NCBI RefSeq assembly: GCF_028369105.1
Contig: NZ_JAQNDO010000001.1
Location: 806,001-870,000, forward strand
DNA length: 64,000 bases
Direction: 5' to 3'
Source: Polyangium mundeleinium
GTDB taxonomy: Bacteria > Myxococcota_A > Polyangia > Polyangiales > Polyangiaceae
Position 1 is the stretch's first letter; each line of letters opens with the position of its first letter. Shown piece after piece: positions 8,409 through 16,010 of this stretch. The notes under the pieces were generated by a model that was not told where the DNA came from, searched no databases, and worked only from the letters and a program-made list of their open reading frames with translations. A program made the translations under genes and the position numbers.

Positions 8409-9665
8409 ATGAAACCCATCGACGTCGGCATCATCGGCTGCGGCACCGCGGGGAGCGCCGCGGCCCTTTTTCTCTCGCGGGCGGGGCATCGGGTCACGGT
8501 CTACGAGCGCGTGCCCGACCCGGGCCCCGTCGGCGCGGGCGTCATGCTCCAGCCCACGGGGCAAGCCGTCCTCGGCCTGCTCGGCCTGCGGGAAGCCGTG
8601 CTCGCCCGCTGCACGCCCATCACCCGAATGGTCTGCCGCACCGCCGGCGGAAGGCAGCTCTTCGACCTTCGTTATGGTGACATCCCCGGCGATCACGTCG
8701 GGTACGGCCTGCACCGCGGCGTCCTCTTCGAGCACCTCTTTCGCGCGGTGTGCGCGGCGAACGTGAACTTGCGCCTCGGCGTGACCGTCGAGAATCTGGA
8801 GAACGCCGGAAAAGGCCGCGGCTTGTATTTCCTCACGCCCGAGGGCGAGCGCCTCGGGCCGCACGCAGCGTGCGTCGTCGCCGACGGCGCGCGCTCGCAG
8901 CTCCGCGACGACACCACGATCGGCAAGCGCATTCGACCCTATCCGTGGGGCGCATTGTGGTTTGTCGGGGAGGACCCCGGCGGCACGTTCCGGGGCGAGC
9001 TCGCGCAGGTCGTGCGCGGGACTGAGCACATGGTGGGCCTCTTGCCGACGGGGTTCGGCCCGGGGGACGGGCCGGCCACGGACAAGATCAGCCTCTTTTA
9101 TAGCCTCCCCGTCGCGGGCCTCGACGCCTGGCGTGAAGCCGGGCTCGACGCGTGGAAGAGCGAGGTGCGCGCGCTCGCGCCGTCCGCCGCGCCGGTGCTC
9201 GATCAGATCGACTCCGCCGACGAGGTCCTCTTCGCGCGGTATCACGACGTCTCGATGTATCCGTGGAACGACGACCGCGTCGTGTACCTCGGCGACGCGG
9301 CGCACGCGATGAGCCCGCAGCTCGGCCAGGGGGCGAACCTCGCGTTATGGGACGCGATGGTCCTCGCGGAGCAGCTCGCGGCGCACGAATCCTTGCCCAT
9401 CGCGCTCGACGCGTATTCGCGCGCCCGCCGCTCCCAGCTCGATTATTACCAGTTCGTCACGCGCTGGCTCACCCCGTTTTTCCAGAGTGACCTCGCGCCG
9501 CTCGGCTGGTTGCGCGACCTCGGGTTTCCCCTCGCCACGGCCTTGCCCTTCCTGCGCCGCTTGATGGTGCGCAGCATGTGCGGGATCGCGCAGGGAATCG
9601 GGATCGACGCGCCGATCGTATTGCCGGCGCCCGATCCCGTCCCTCGGCTCGGCCCCGCCGCCTGA
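8409..9665 (+). CDS. FAD-dependent monooxygenase (PHBH-like group)
   Basis: 418 residues. The N-terminal Rossmann fold carries GIIGCGTAG (residues 7-15) for FAD adenine binding. The GD motif GDAAHAMSP (around residues 295-303) contacts the ribityl chain, followed by GQGANLALWDA, the classic signature of class A flavoprotein monooxygenases that use NAD(P)H and oxygen to hydroxylate aromatic or polyketide-like substrates. No membrane segment. It begins 42 nt after the exonuclease gene and converges with 3 nt spacing on the heme-motif lipoprotein gene. The substrate cannot be inferred; no biosynthetic cluster surrounds it. Confidence 0.88.
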   Translation: MKPIDVGIIGCGTAGSAAALFLSRAGHRVTVYERVPDPGPVGAGVMLQPTGQAVLGLLGLREAVLARCTPITRMVCRTAGGRQLFDLRYGDIPGDHVGYGLHRGVLFEHLFRAVCAANVNLRLGVTVENLENAGKGRGLYFLTPEGERLGPHAACVVADGARSQLRDDTTIGKRIRPYPWGALWFVGEDPGGTFRGELAQVVRGTEHMVGLLPTGFGPGDGPATDKISLFYSLPVAGLDAWREAGLDAWKSEVRALAPSAAPVLDQIDSADEVLFARYHDVSMYPWNDDRVVYLGDAAHAMSPQLGQGANLALWDAMVLAEQLAAHESLPIALDAYSRARRSQLDYYQFVTRWLTPFFQSDLAPLGWLRDLGFPLATALPFLRRLMVRSMCGIAQGIGIDAPIVLPAPDPVPRLGPAA

Positions 9666-9668
9666 CGA

Positions 9669-11624
9669 TCATTTCGGCGCGTCGATGACCGCCACCGTCC
9701 ACTGCGGGCTGACGTATTGCGCCGTGATGCTCTGGCCGGGGATCCAGAAGGCCGGCTGGCTCGGGTCGGCCGTCCCCGCCGCGAGTTTTTCCCGATCGAG
9801 CGCGGTGATCCAGAGCTGCTTGCATTGCCTCTGTCCCTGGACGAGCCCGCACGCGGGGGTGTTTTGCGGCGTCAGCTTGTGCCCGTACGGTCGCTCCGAC
9901 GCGTAGGCGAGCCATACCCATTTCTTCCCGACCGACGGTGCCCATTGCGACCACGTGCTGCTCCAGACCTTCTCCGGGCCGTTCGGCGCGCCCCGGCCGA
10001 GCTCGAGCACGGTCCCATCGCTCCGCCGCACGACCGCGATGCGGCCCGAGAGGTTGATGAGCGATTGTTGCGTCTTGATCGACCACCACCCGTCGGCCCG
10101 CGTGAACGAGATCGCTGCGCCGTCCGGTGAGATGCTCGGCAGCACGTTGTTCTCGCCCGTATCCGGGTTCGTCCCCGGGGCCGGGGGCGCGGCCACGAGC
10201 ACCTTGGGCGTGCCGAACTGGAACGAGCCGTCGGCCATGTATTTCACGGACATCTCGACGATCGAGCCGAGCACCGTGTCGTCGCCGAGGAGGCGCACGT
10301 AATTGGAGTTGTTGTCGTACGCGGTGAACACCACGAAATCACCACCCGGCGACCAGTCTGGCATCAAGGTCGCGTGGCCCACGGCCGTCGGGAGTTCGCC
10401 AATCGCCTCGGCGAGGTTGTTCGCGATCGGCTGGTTCGTATCGGGATCGACGAGCAGGAGCCGCACCGTGCCCGGCGTGTTTTGCGGGACGTTGTCCGGT
10501 GACGTATAGATCATCGCAGGCCGCGTATTGTCTTCGAGCGGATTGAACGCGGCGTACGTCCCGCGGACGGCGGGGCTCGGCGAGATGGTGGATGCGTAAA
10601 GTTTCTGTGTGTCGTCGTAGGCGAGCGCGCCGAAATTGAAATTGCCCCCGTCGAAGCTATACGCGAATCGCTTGCCGTCGCGTGAGATGCGGTGGCAACC
10701 GGAGCAGGGCTGCCCGGAGGAGAGCGCGGGGCTGTTCGTCGGTAGCGGGACGTCCGTGCCCTTGATGATGTCGAGCACGCGGAAGCTGCCCGTGGACGAT
10801 TGCCACACGTAAATCGCGCTCTCGTCGATCCCGTCGGAGGCGACCGTGAGCGAACGCGGACTGCCCGCGCGGAGCATGGCATTCGGCCCGAGCCCGTCGA
10901 CCGAGAGACTCACGGCCACGTCCGGGCTCGACTGCGCGACCTTCGTCCACACGTCGGCGGGGAACACGAGCTCCCGCCCGGTCGTGAACAGCGTGATGTC
11001 GAGGATGTCGGGGCTCGTGATGCGGACGCGATAGACGTTGCTATCGCCGCCCGGCGTCCATTGCGCCTCGATGGGCGGCAGGTTCGCGGGCAGCACCACG
11101 CCGTCCTCGGGGTATTCGAGGGCCGGGGCATTCGCGGGATCCGGATCGGCCGGCGCGGCGTCGAACGAGGCCTTCGTCGAGGCGTCCGTGCCCGGGAGGA
11201 AGACGTCGCCGCGGAGCGTCAGCGTGAGGGACGCCTCGGCCGTCACGCCGTCGTACGTCGCGAAGACCTTCGACTTGCCGCCGATCCCTTTCACCGAGAC
11301 ATTGCCGCCCACGACGTCGGCGAGCGCGGGGTTTCCCACGAACCATTCGACCTCGCTCGTGACATCGACCTCGGCCTCGCCTTCTCGTTTCGCATAGGCG
11401 CGATGCGGGATGGCGGGGGCCGTGCCCGAGAGGTCGAGCGTGAGGGTGGTCTCGGGCGGATCGATGCGGAGCGTGACGGCCGCGGGCGCGTCTGTCCCCG
11501 CGTCTTCGTTCGCGCCGCCGGGTCCGGTGCCGGTCCCCTGCGTATCGGAGCAAGCGGAGGCGGCCGCGCCGAGGACGGCGAGGCCGAGGGCGAAGAAAAA
11601 AACGTGTCGAGGGCGAGGTCGCAT
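9669..11624 (-). CDS. Lipoprotein with Big-like domain, CxxCH heme motif and TolB-like propeller, 651 aa
   Basis: The signal peptide ends in a lipobox before C25 and is followed by a Gly/Thr/Asp-rich linker. Residues around 50-130 look like a bacterial Ig-like (Big) beta-sandwich. A second sandwich region follows, then C307-SG-C310-H311, a single c-type heme attachment motif. The C-terminal half repeats strand patterns of TolB/PD40-like propellers (SPDGAAISFTRAD, DWSPGGDFVVFT). The protein is thus an exported, lipid-anchored, probably one-heme protein. Such proteins are abundant in myxobacteria and have no established role; extracellular electron transfer or sugar binding are both possible. 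Divergent from the transglycosylase gene across 113 bp. Confidence 0.75.
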   Translation of the reverse strand: MRPRPRHVFFFALGLAVLGAAASACSDTQGTGTGPGGANEDAGTDAPAAVTLRIDPPETTLTLDLSGTAPAIPHRAYAKREGEAEVDVTSEVEWFVGNPALADVVGGNVSVKGIGGKSKVFATYDGVTAEASLTLTLRGDVFLPGTDASTKASFDAAPADPDPANAPALEYPEDGVVLPANLPPIEAQWTPGGDSNVYRVRITSPDILDITLFTTGRELVFPADVWTKVAQSSPDVAVSLSVDGLGPNAMLRAGSPRSLTVASDGIDESAIYVWQSSTGSFRVLDIIKGTDVPLPTNSPALSSGQPCSGCHRISRDGKRFAYSFDGGNFNFGALAYDDTQKLYASTISPSPAVRGTYAAFNPLEDNTRPAMIYTSPDNVPQNTPGTVRLLLVDPDTNQPIANNLAEAIGELPTAVGHATLMPDWSPGGDFVVFTAYDNNSNYVRLLGDDTVLGSIVEMSVKYMADGSFQFGTPKVLVAAPPAPGTNPDTGENNVLPSISPDGAAISFTRADGWWSIKTQQSLINLSGRIAVVRRSDGTVLELGRGAPNGPEKVWSSTWSQWAPSVGKKWVWLAYASERPYGHKLTPQNTPACGLVQGQRQCKQLWITALDREKLAAGTADPSQPAFWIPGQSITAQYVSPQWTVAVIDAPK

Positions 11625-11737
11625 GCAACGAGGATACACGAGATCCAGGGCACGCAGGGGCTCGTTGCAAGGTTCTTGGCCCTTCCTCCGCGCCCGTGCC
11701 ACTCACCTCGGACCCTGTCACAGCGGAAGGAAGAGCC

Positions 11738-12460
11738 TTGATTCGACCCATCGCCGTCCTCGTCGCAGGTATGCTCCTTTCGAGGCCGGGGATGCCGAAG
11801 GACGAGGCGAATCGTTATGCCCGCGTCCTCGCCGAGGTCGCGGCGGCGCGTGGCTTCGACCCGCTCATCGCCGTGGCCATCGTACATTTCGAGACGCAGT
11901 GGCGGCCCGCGCTCGTCTCGGCGGACGGGGAGGATTACGGCCTCGGGCAGGTGCGCGCCCGATTCGCGGGCGCCTGCCGCGAGGACGCCGATCCGGTGAA
12001 CGCGCCGAGCGAGGCCTGTCAGCGCGTGAAAGACTCGCTGCTCGACGGCGCGACGAACCTCCGGCGGATGGGCGGGATCATCGCGGCCAACATGGAGTTC
12101 TGCAAGGCAAGGACCGGCAGCGCGAAGACCGAGCGCTGGCTCTCGGGCTACCAGGGGTATGGCGACCCCGCGCGCGGGCGCTTCTGCGAGCCGGGCGAAA
12201 AAACGCGGATCGTCATCGATTACTACAAGGAGCTCGTCGCGAAGCTCGCGCCGAAGCCGTTGCCCGCGCCGAAGCCGAAGGCCACGCGTCCTCCGCCGCC
12301 GGACCACGGCGCGGAGCCCACGCGCGCGGCGCGACCGTCGAGCCCGGAGCGCGGCGTGAAGACGGTCGCGGCGAAGAAGAACGAAAGCACGAAGAAAGCG
12401 CCACGCGCAAAGGCCGGCAAGCCGAACGCGACGCGGCCCTCGCAAAGGAAGACGCGATGA
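11738..12460 (+). CDS. Lytic transglycosylase (SLT domain) with basic tail
   Basis: 240 residues from a TTG start preceded by GGAAGG at 11725-11730; an upstream in-frame GTG (11696) lacks such a site. Residues 1-15 are hydrophobic and may be an export signal. The SLT fold is recognisable: AIVHFETQWRP has the catalytic glutamate E52, and SADGEDYGLGQVRA provides the Gly-Leu-Gln-like motif that shapes the peptidoglycan groove. A Lys/Pro/Ala-rich tail (about residues 165-240) suggests binding to cell wall or nucleic acid. The expected reaction is non-hydrolytic cleavage of MurNAc-GlcNAc links. The stop overlaps the ATG of the next gene by 4 nt (ATGA). Confidence 0.78.
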   Translation: MIRPIAVLVAGMLLSRPGMPKDEANRYARVLAEVAAARGFDPLIAVAIVHFETQWRPALVSADGEDYGLGQVRARFAGACREDADPVNAPSEACQRVKDSLLDGATNLRRMGGIIAANMEFCKARTGSAKTERWLSGYQGYGDPARGRFCEPGEKTRIVIDYYKELVAKLAPKPLPAPKPKATRPPPPDHGAEPTRAARPSSPERGVKTVAAKKNESTKKAPRAKAGKPNATRPSQRKTR

Positions 12461-13164
12461 CCGAGATCATCAAGCTGTCGGGACCGGGGAAAAACGCGCT
12501 TTCGAGCGTCATGATGCGCCACGTCCTCGAAGGCCTCGACAAGGCCGCAGGCGCGCCCGTCCTCCTCACGGGCGAGGGCGACGCGTTCTCCGCGGGGCTC
12601 GATTTGAAGGAGGTCCTCTCGCTCGACGCCGGCGGCATGATCGCCTTCTTGCGCCTGCTCGAGCAATGCATGACGACGCTTTATCTGTACCCGGGGCCGA
12701 CGATTGCCGTCGTCAACGGTCACGCCATCGCGGGCGGCTCGGTGCTCGCGGCTTGTTGCGACGTGCGTATCGCGACGAGCAAGCCGACCGCGAAGATCGG
12801 CCTCAACGAGACCGCGCTCGGTCTTCGGTTTCCGCCGCGCATCCTGGCGATTTTGCGGCGTCGCCTCCCGCCCCAGCACATCGATGAAGTTCTCCTCGGC
12901 GCGGGCCTCTTCGATCCCGAGAAGGCCCGGCGCCTCGGCCTCGTCGACGAGGTGGCCGACGACCCGTACGAGGTCGGCCTCGCGCGCCAGGCAGAGCTCG
13001 CGAAGCATCCCGCGGAGGTGTATGCGCAGACCAAGCGAGACCTGCGCGGCACGGCGGACGACCTTCACCCCGAGGCTGATCACGCCCGTGCTGTCGACGA
13101 CAGGCTCGCCTCCTGGACCTCCGACGTCGTGCGCATGAAGGTCCTGTCCGCGCTCAAGCGCTGA
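12457..13164 (+). CDS. Enoyl-CoA hydratase/isomerase family protein
   Basis: 235 residues, crotonase superfamily. The first oxyanion-hole segment is GEGDAFSAGLDLKEV and the second is VVNGHAIAGGSVLAACCDVRIA, both in the expected order and spacing. The usual catalytic Glu region is modified (IGLNETALGLRFPPRI), so the protein could be a hydratase, isomerase or hydrolase on acyl-CoA. It is shorter than the typical 255-260 residues, mainly at the N-terminus. The start ATG overlaps the transglycosylase stop, so the two are cotranscribed although their functions seem unrelated. It converges with a small lipoprotein gene 9 nt away. Confidence 0.85.
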   Translation: MTEIIKLSGPGKNALSSVMMRHVLEGLDKAAGAPVLLTGEGDAFSAGLDLKEVLSLDAGGMIAFLRLLEQCMTTLYLYPGPTIAVVNGHAIAGGSVLAACCDVRIATSKPTAKIGLNETALGLRFPPRILAILRRRLPPQHIDEVLLGAGLFDPEKARRLGLVDEVADDPYEVGLARQAELAKHPAEVYAQTKRDLRGTADDLHPEADHARAVDDRLASWTSDVVRMKVLSALKR

Positions 13165-13173
13165 GCACGCATT

Positions 13174-13554
13174 TCAAGGAGAGAGCCCGCCTGCCGACGT
13201 CGCCTCGATCGAATCGGCGAGCGGGCATTTGTCCATCCCGATCTCCTTCGCTTTCGCGCGGATCATCTGCGCCTGCTCCTCCGGGCCCTTCACGCTGACG
13301 AGCGTACGAAACTCGATTCCGTCGGGGTTCTCGATGTGATCGGCGAGCCACGTCGTCCGCTGCTGCCCGATCGCGAGCGGATCCTCCTCCGCGGTGAGCC
13401 CGGCGCGTTGATCGACCTCGCACATGAGCTTCACGGCGTCGGCGAAGGTTTGTCCGGTTTGCGGGGCGGCCGGGGGCTCCGGGGCCTGGGAGGCGCAACC
13501 GACGGCGAGGACGATCGAGATCGAGAACGAGGCGAGGATCCGGGAACGTTTCAT
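13174..13554 (-). CDS. Small lipoprotein, unknown function
   Basis: 126 residues. MKRSRILASF start, hydrophobic core, lipobox LAVG-C20, then an Ala/Pro-rich linker (residues 22-34). The mature part is about 90 residues with two further cysteines (C45 and C110) that could form a disulfide, and alpha-helical character (QAQMIRAKAKEIGM). I do not recognise the family. It lies 50 nt downstream of the desaturase gene on the same strand and may share its transcript. Confidence 0.7.
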   Translation of the reverse strand: MKRSRILASFSISIVLAVGCASQAPEPPAAPQTGQTFADAVKLMCEVDQRAGLTAEEDPLAIGQQRTTWLADHIENPDGIEFRTLVSVKGPEEQAQMIRAKAKEIGMDKCPLADSIEATSAGGLSP

Positions 13555-13604
13555 GCCGCATGGACACGGAAGCCCCGGCTGCTTTGGGTGTCCGCGAGGC
13601 TTCG

Positions 13605-14759
13605 TCAGAGCGCGGGCATCGCCGCCGCGGGGACGGACGCTTGCCGGACGGGCTTCTCCGCCTTCGCGCGCTTCACGCCGCGCAGCATCGACGTCTTTCC
13701 CACCGCGATGTCGACCATCTTCTTCACCCGCGAAAAGACGCTCTCCTGCACGTAGGGGATCCCGTACTTCTCGCAGAGCGCCTTCACCTTCGGCTGCACC
13801 TGCCGATATTTCAGCATCGGGATGTCGGGGAAGAGGTGGTGCTCGATCTGGTAATTGAGCCAGAGGTGCGCGTAATCGATGAGGTCGCCGCCCGTCTTGA
13901 AATTCGTCGAGCCGATCACCTGCCGCACGAAAAACTCTGCGCGCGAGGCCGGGCGGTCGTCGAAGCGATAAAGGTCGTCGCCCGTGTGGTTCGGGACGAT
14001 GACACAGAACGTGTGCAGGTTCGTGATTGCCTCGGCCATCAGCGAGTTGCAGAACGCGCTGAAGACGCCCCAGGGGCCGAGCGGGAGATAACAGAGCGGG
14101 AAGAGCCCGAAATGGACCCCGGCATAGGGCAGGTAGCACTTGAGCAAGAGCTCCTGCGTCTCGCCCTCCTTCGAGGGGGCCACGCCGTCCCGCTCGGCGT
14201 GGCGCGCGCGATAGACTTCCAGCGTGCTCGGCGCATAATACGAAGCCCGCCAGGTGAGCGCGAGGGCGCCGAGGAGGCCATAACGGACCGGCATGGAATG
14301 TTCGCGCAGCCCCTCGGTGTTGCGCTCGACGAGGTCCCGATCGTCGAGCTCGCCGGTGTAGGAGTGGTGCAGAACGTTGTGCTCGTAAATCCACGCTTCC
14401 GGCAGAATCCAATCGCACCAGTCAAGAAATCGCCGGTTTCCGCGGGCGAAGACCTTGCTCGTGTACCGCGCAGGCACGCCCGGCACCTTGTCGTAACCAC
14501 GATGACCGATGTGATGCATGAGGATCCACCGCGTCGATCGACCGATGCTGAGCAGCAATGCACTCGCGGGGTTCGGCGCGAGGCCCGCGGTGAGCAAGCC
14601 GAGCGCGGTGCAGGTGCGCCCCCAGCGCTCGAACTTGTAGAGGTGCCGCAGATCCTCCTCCCCGAGCGCGTCGTCGATTTCGCGCCGCAGGGCCTTGATG
14701 TCTGCGTGGAATGCTTCGAGGTCGATCGTGGAGAGGTCGAAAGGAAGGGGCTTTTGCAT
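13605..14759 (-). CDS. Membrane fatty acid desaturase
   Basis: 384 residues, membrane-bound di-iron desaturase. The three histidine boxes are present and ordered: HHIGH, then HNVLHH, then the C-terminal QIEHHLFP. The last, with Gln in place of the first His, is typical of the front-end/omega desaturase branch. Hydrophobic stretches between box 2 and box 3 provide the membrane spans. The reaction is oxygen- and electron-donor-dependent double bond insertion into acyl chains at the cytoplasmic membrane. No fused cytochrome b5 domain is seen, so a separate donor is needed. Divergent from the His-rich protein gene across 65 bp. Regiochemistry is not inferable. Confidence 0.9.
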   Translation of the reverse strand: MQKPLPFDLSTIDLEAFHADIKALRREIDDALGEEDLRHLYKFERWGRTCTALGLLTAGLAPNPASALLLSIGRSTRWILMHHIGHRGYDKVPGVPARYTSKVFARGNRRFLDWCDWILPEAWIYEHNVLHHSYTGELDDRDLVERNTEGLREHSMPVRYGLLGALALTWRASYYAPSTLEVYRARHAERDGVAPSKEGETQELLLKCYLPYAGVHFGLFPLCYLPLGPWGVFSAFCNSLMAEAITNLHTFCVIVPNHTGDDLYRFDDRPASRAEFFVRQVIGSTNFKTGGDLIDYAHLWLNYQIEHHLFPDIPMLKYRQVQPKVKALCEKYGIPYVQESVFSRVKKMVDIAVGKTSMLRGVKRAKAEKPVRQASVPAAAMPAL

Positions 14760-14824
14760 GGCGTCGGGCGGCTCGCTCTAGCACCCTTCCCATCGGACGG
14801 GAAGCGCCGTAAGCTCGCGCCGCG

Positions 14825-15472
14825 ATGAAGCGGAGAGGCGTCCTGGAGGTCGGCGCGGCGCTCGCGGTGTCCCCACTTTCCTTTTCGGGCGAGGCGCGCG
14901 CGTGTGACGGGCACGGCAACTGGGAGACGCCGCCGCCCGGGAAGGCGCCCGAGAAAGCGGCGGTCTGCGAGCGGCTCGTCGCGAGGATTGGACGAAATCA
15001 CGGGCACGCCTTCACGATCGTCGCCGCCGACGTGCTGGCGGGCGTGGACAAGACGTATGACCTCACAGGGACGTCCGGCCACCCGCACACGGTCACGGTC
15101 ACGGCCGCCGAATTCAAGAAGCTCGGCGCGGGGCAAATCGTGCGCCTCGCGTCGAGCCGCGAGGGCGGGCACATCCACAGGCTCTTCCTCGAATGCGCCC
15201 CGGCCGTGGACCCGCCCGAGCGCGTGAATGCCTGCGAAATCGAGGTCGCCGGCAAGGACGAGCACGAGTTCGTTCTGCCGGACGCCCACGTCAAGGCGAA
15301 GGCAGAGCGGACCTACGACATCCAGGGCCTCGCAGGGCACGAGCATTCGGTGACGATCACCACCGCCGATTTCGAGGATCTGCTCCGGGGCAAGCAGGTG
15401 AAGATCCCGAGTTCCCGGGGCACCGACGGGCATAACCATCTCGTGTTCATCCGCTACCCCCGGAAGGGTTGA
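14825..15472 (+). CDS. Exported histidine-rich protein with an internal duplication
   Basis: 215 residues with an N-terminal export signal (residues 1-27, ending SGEARAC). The mature protein contains two copies of a roughly 70-residue unit. Each starts with an acidic/His stretch, continues with KTYDLTGTSGHPHTVTVT or RTYDIQGLAGHEHSVTIT, and ends with GGHIHRLFLEC or DGHNHLVFIRY. Three His pairs per unit (HAF, GHPHT, GHIHR) suggest metal coordination, perhaps copper or zinc, in a cupredoxin-like sandwich. The family is not one I can name. It is divergent from the desaturase gene, so a role connected to metal supply for that enzyme is possible but speculative. Confidence 0.7.
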   Translation: MKRRGVLEVGAALAVSPLSFSGEARACDGHGNWETPPPGKAPEKAAVCERLVARIGRNHGHAFTIVAADVLAGVDKTYDLTGTSGHPHTVTVTAAEFKKLGAGQIVRLASSREGGHIHRLFLECAPAVDPPERVNACEIEVAGKDEHEFVLPDAHVKAKAERTYDIQGLAGHEHSVTITTADFEDLLRGKQVKIPSSRGTDGHNHLVFIRYPRKG

Positions 15473-15688
15473 GATCGCGGAACGAACGGCGCGTCCGCGG
15501 GCGGGAATGCGGGCGTCGGGCGCGGGCCTACGGGATCTCCTTCGTGGACTCCGGCGGCGGCGTTCGATGCGTATGGCATCTGGCATTCGGGGCAAGGCGC
15601 CTTTATGTCTTCCTTCGATGCGATCAAGGTGGCTCTCGGTGAATGCATGGATTCGGGGACCCCGAGGTTCGCGTCCTGAGGGGGAGAT

Positions 15689-15966
15689 ATGAAGAGGAAT
15701 CTGATCGTTCAGGCTATCGTGGGATTCGGGCTTCTTCTGGGAAGTGCCGTCTCGGCCCTGGCCGCGCCCGGGCCGTGAGCGCCCCGAGCGAATCGATAGC
15801 GGCCCAGCCGCTGGCGGAGGCCGCCACTGTGGTGGTTGCCGCTCGCTGTGGGCGTGAATTCACGTCTTGCAACACCAGTTGTACCCGTCGTTGTGTACAG
15901 GGGCCTCGGTATCGCGAGTGTACCACGAAGTGCGACAGTGACTGCCACGCGCGTCACTGCAGGTAG
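15689..15966 (+). pseudogene. Exported Cys-rich miniprotein interrupted by a -1 frameshift
   Basis: From the ATG at 15689, with GGGGGAGAT upstream, the frame gives a good signal peptide (MKRNLIVQAIVGFGLLLGSA... ending ALAAPGP) and stops at 15777-15779 after 29 residues. The -1 frame, open across this point to 15966, continues with about 60 residues holding eight cysteines, in the order CGREFTSC, SCTRRC, ECTTKC, DCHARHC. Joining the two near 15760-15777 gives a coherent secreted disulfide-rich peptide of about 92 residues. The most economical reading is a one-base indel, either a true mutation or an assembly error within GC-rich sequence. Natural frameshifting is possible, but no slippery heptamer is evident. 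Confidence 0.5.
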
Positions 15967-16010
15967 GGCAGGAATGTGAGGGGCGGGGGCGGGCGTACAG
16001 GCCCTCTGCC

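Noticed and set aside
7659-9305. 548-codon minus-strand frame opposite the exonuclease and monooxygenase
   Set aside because: Shadow of two well-supported plus-strand genes.
8409-9665. FAD monooxygenase as part of a natural-product cluster
   Set aside because: Neighbours are housekeeping or unknown; no PKS, NRPS, terpene synthase or methyltransferase is present.
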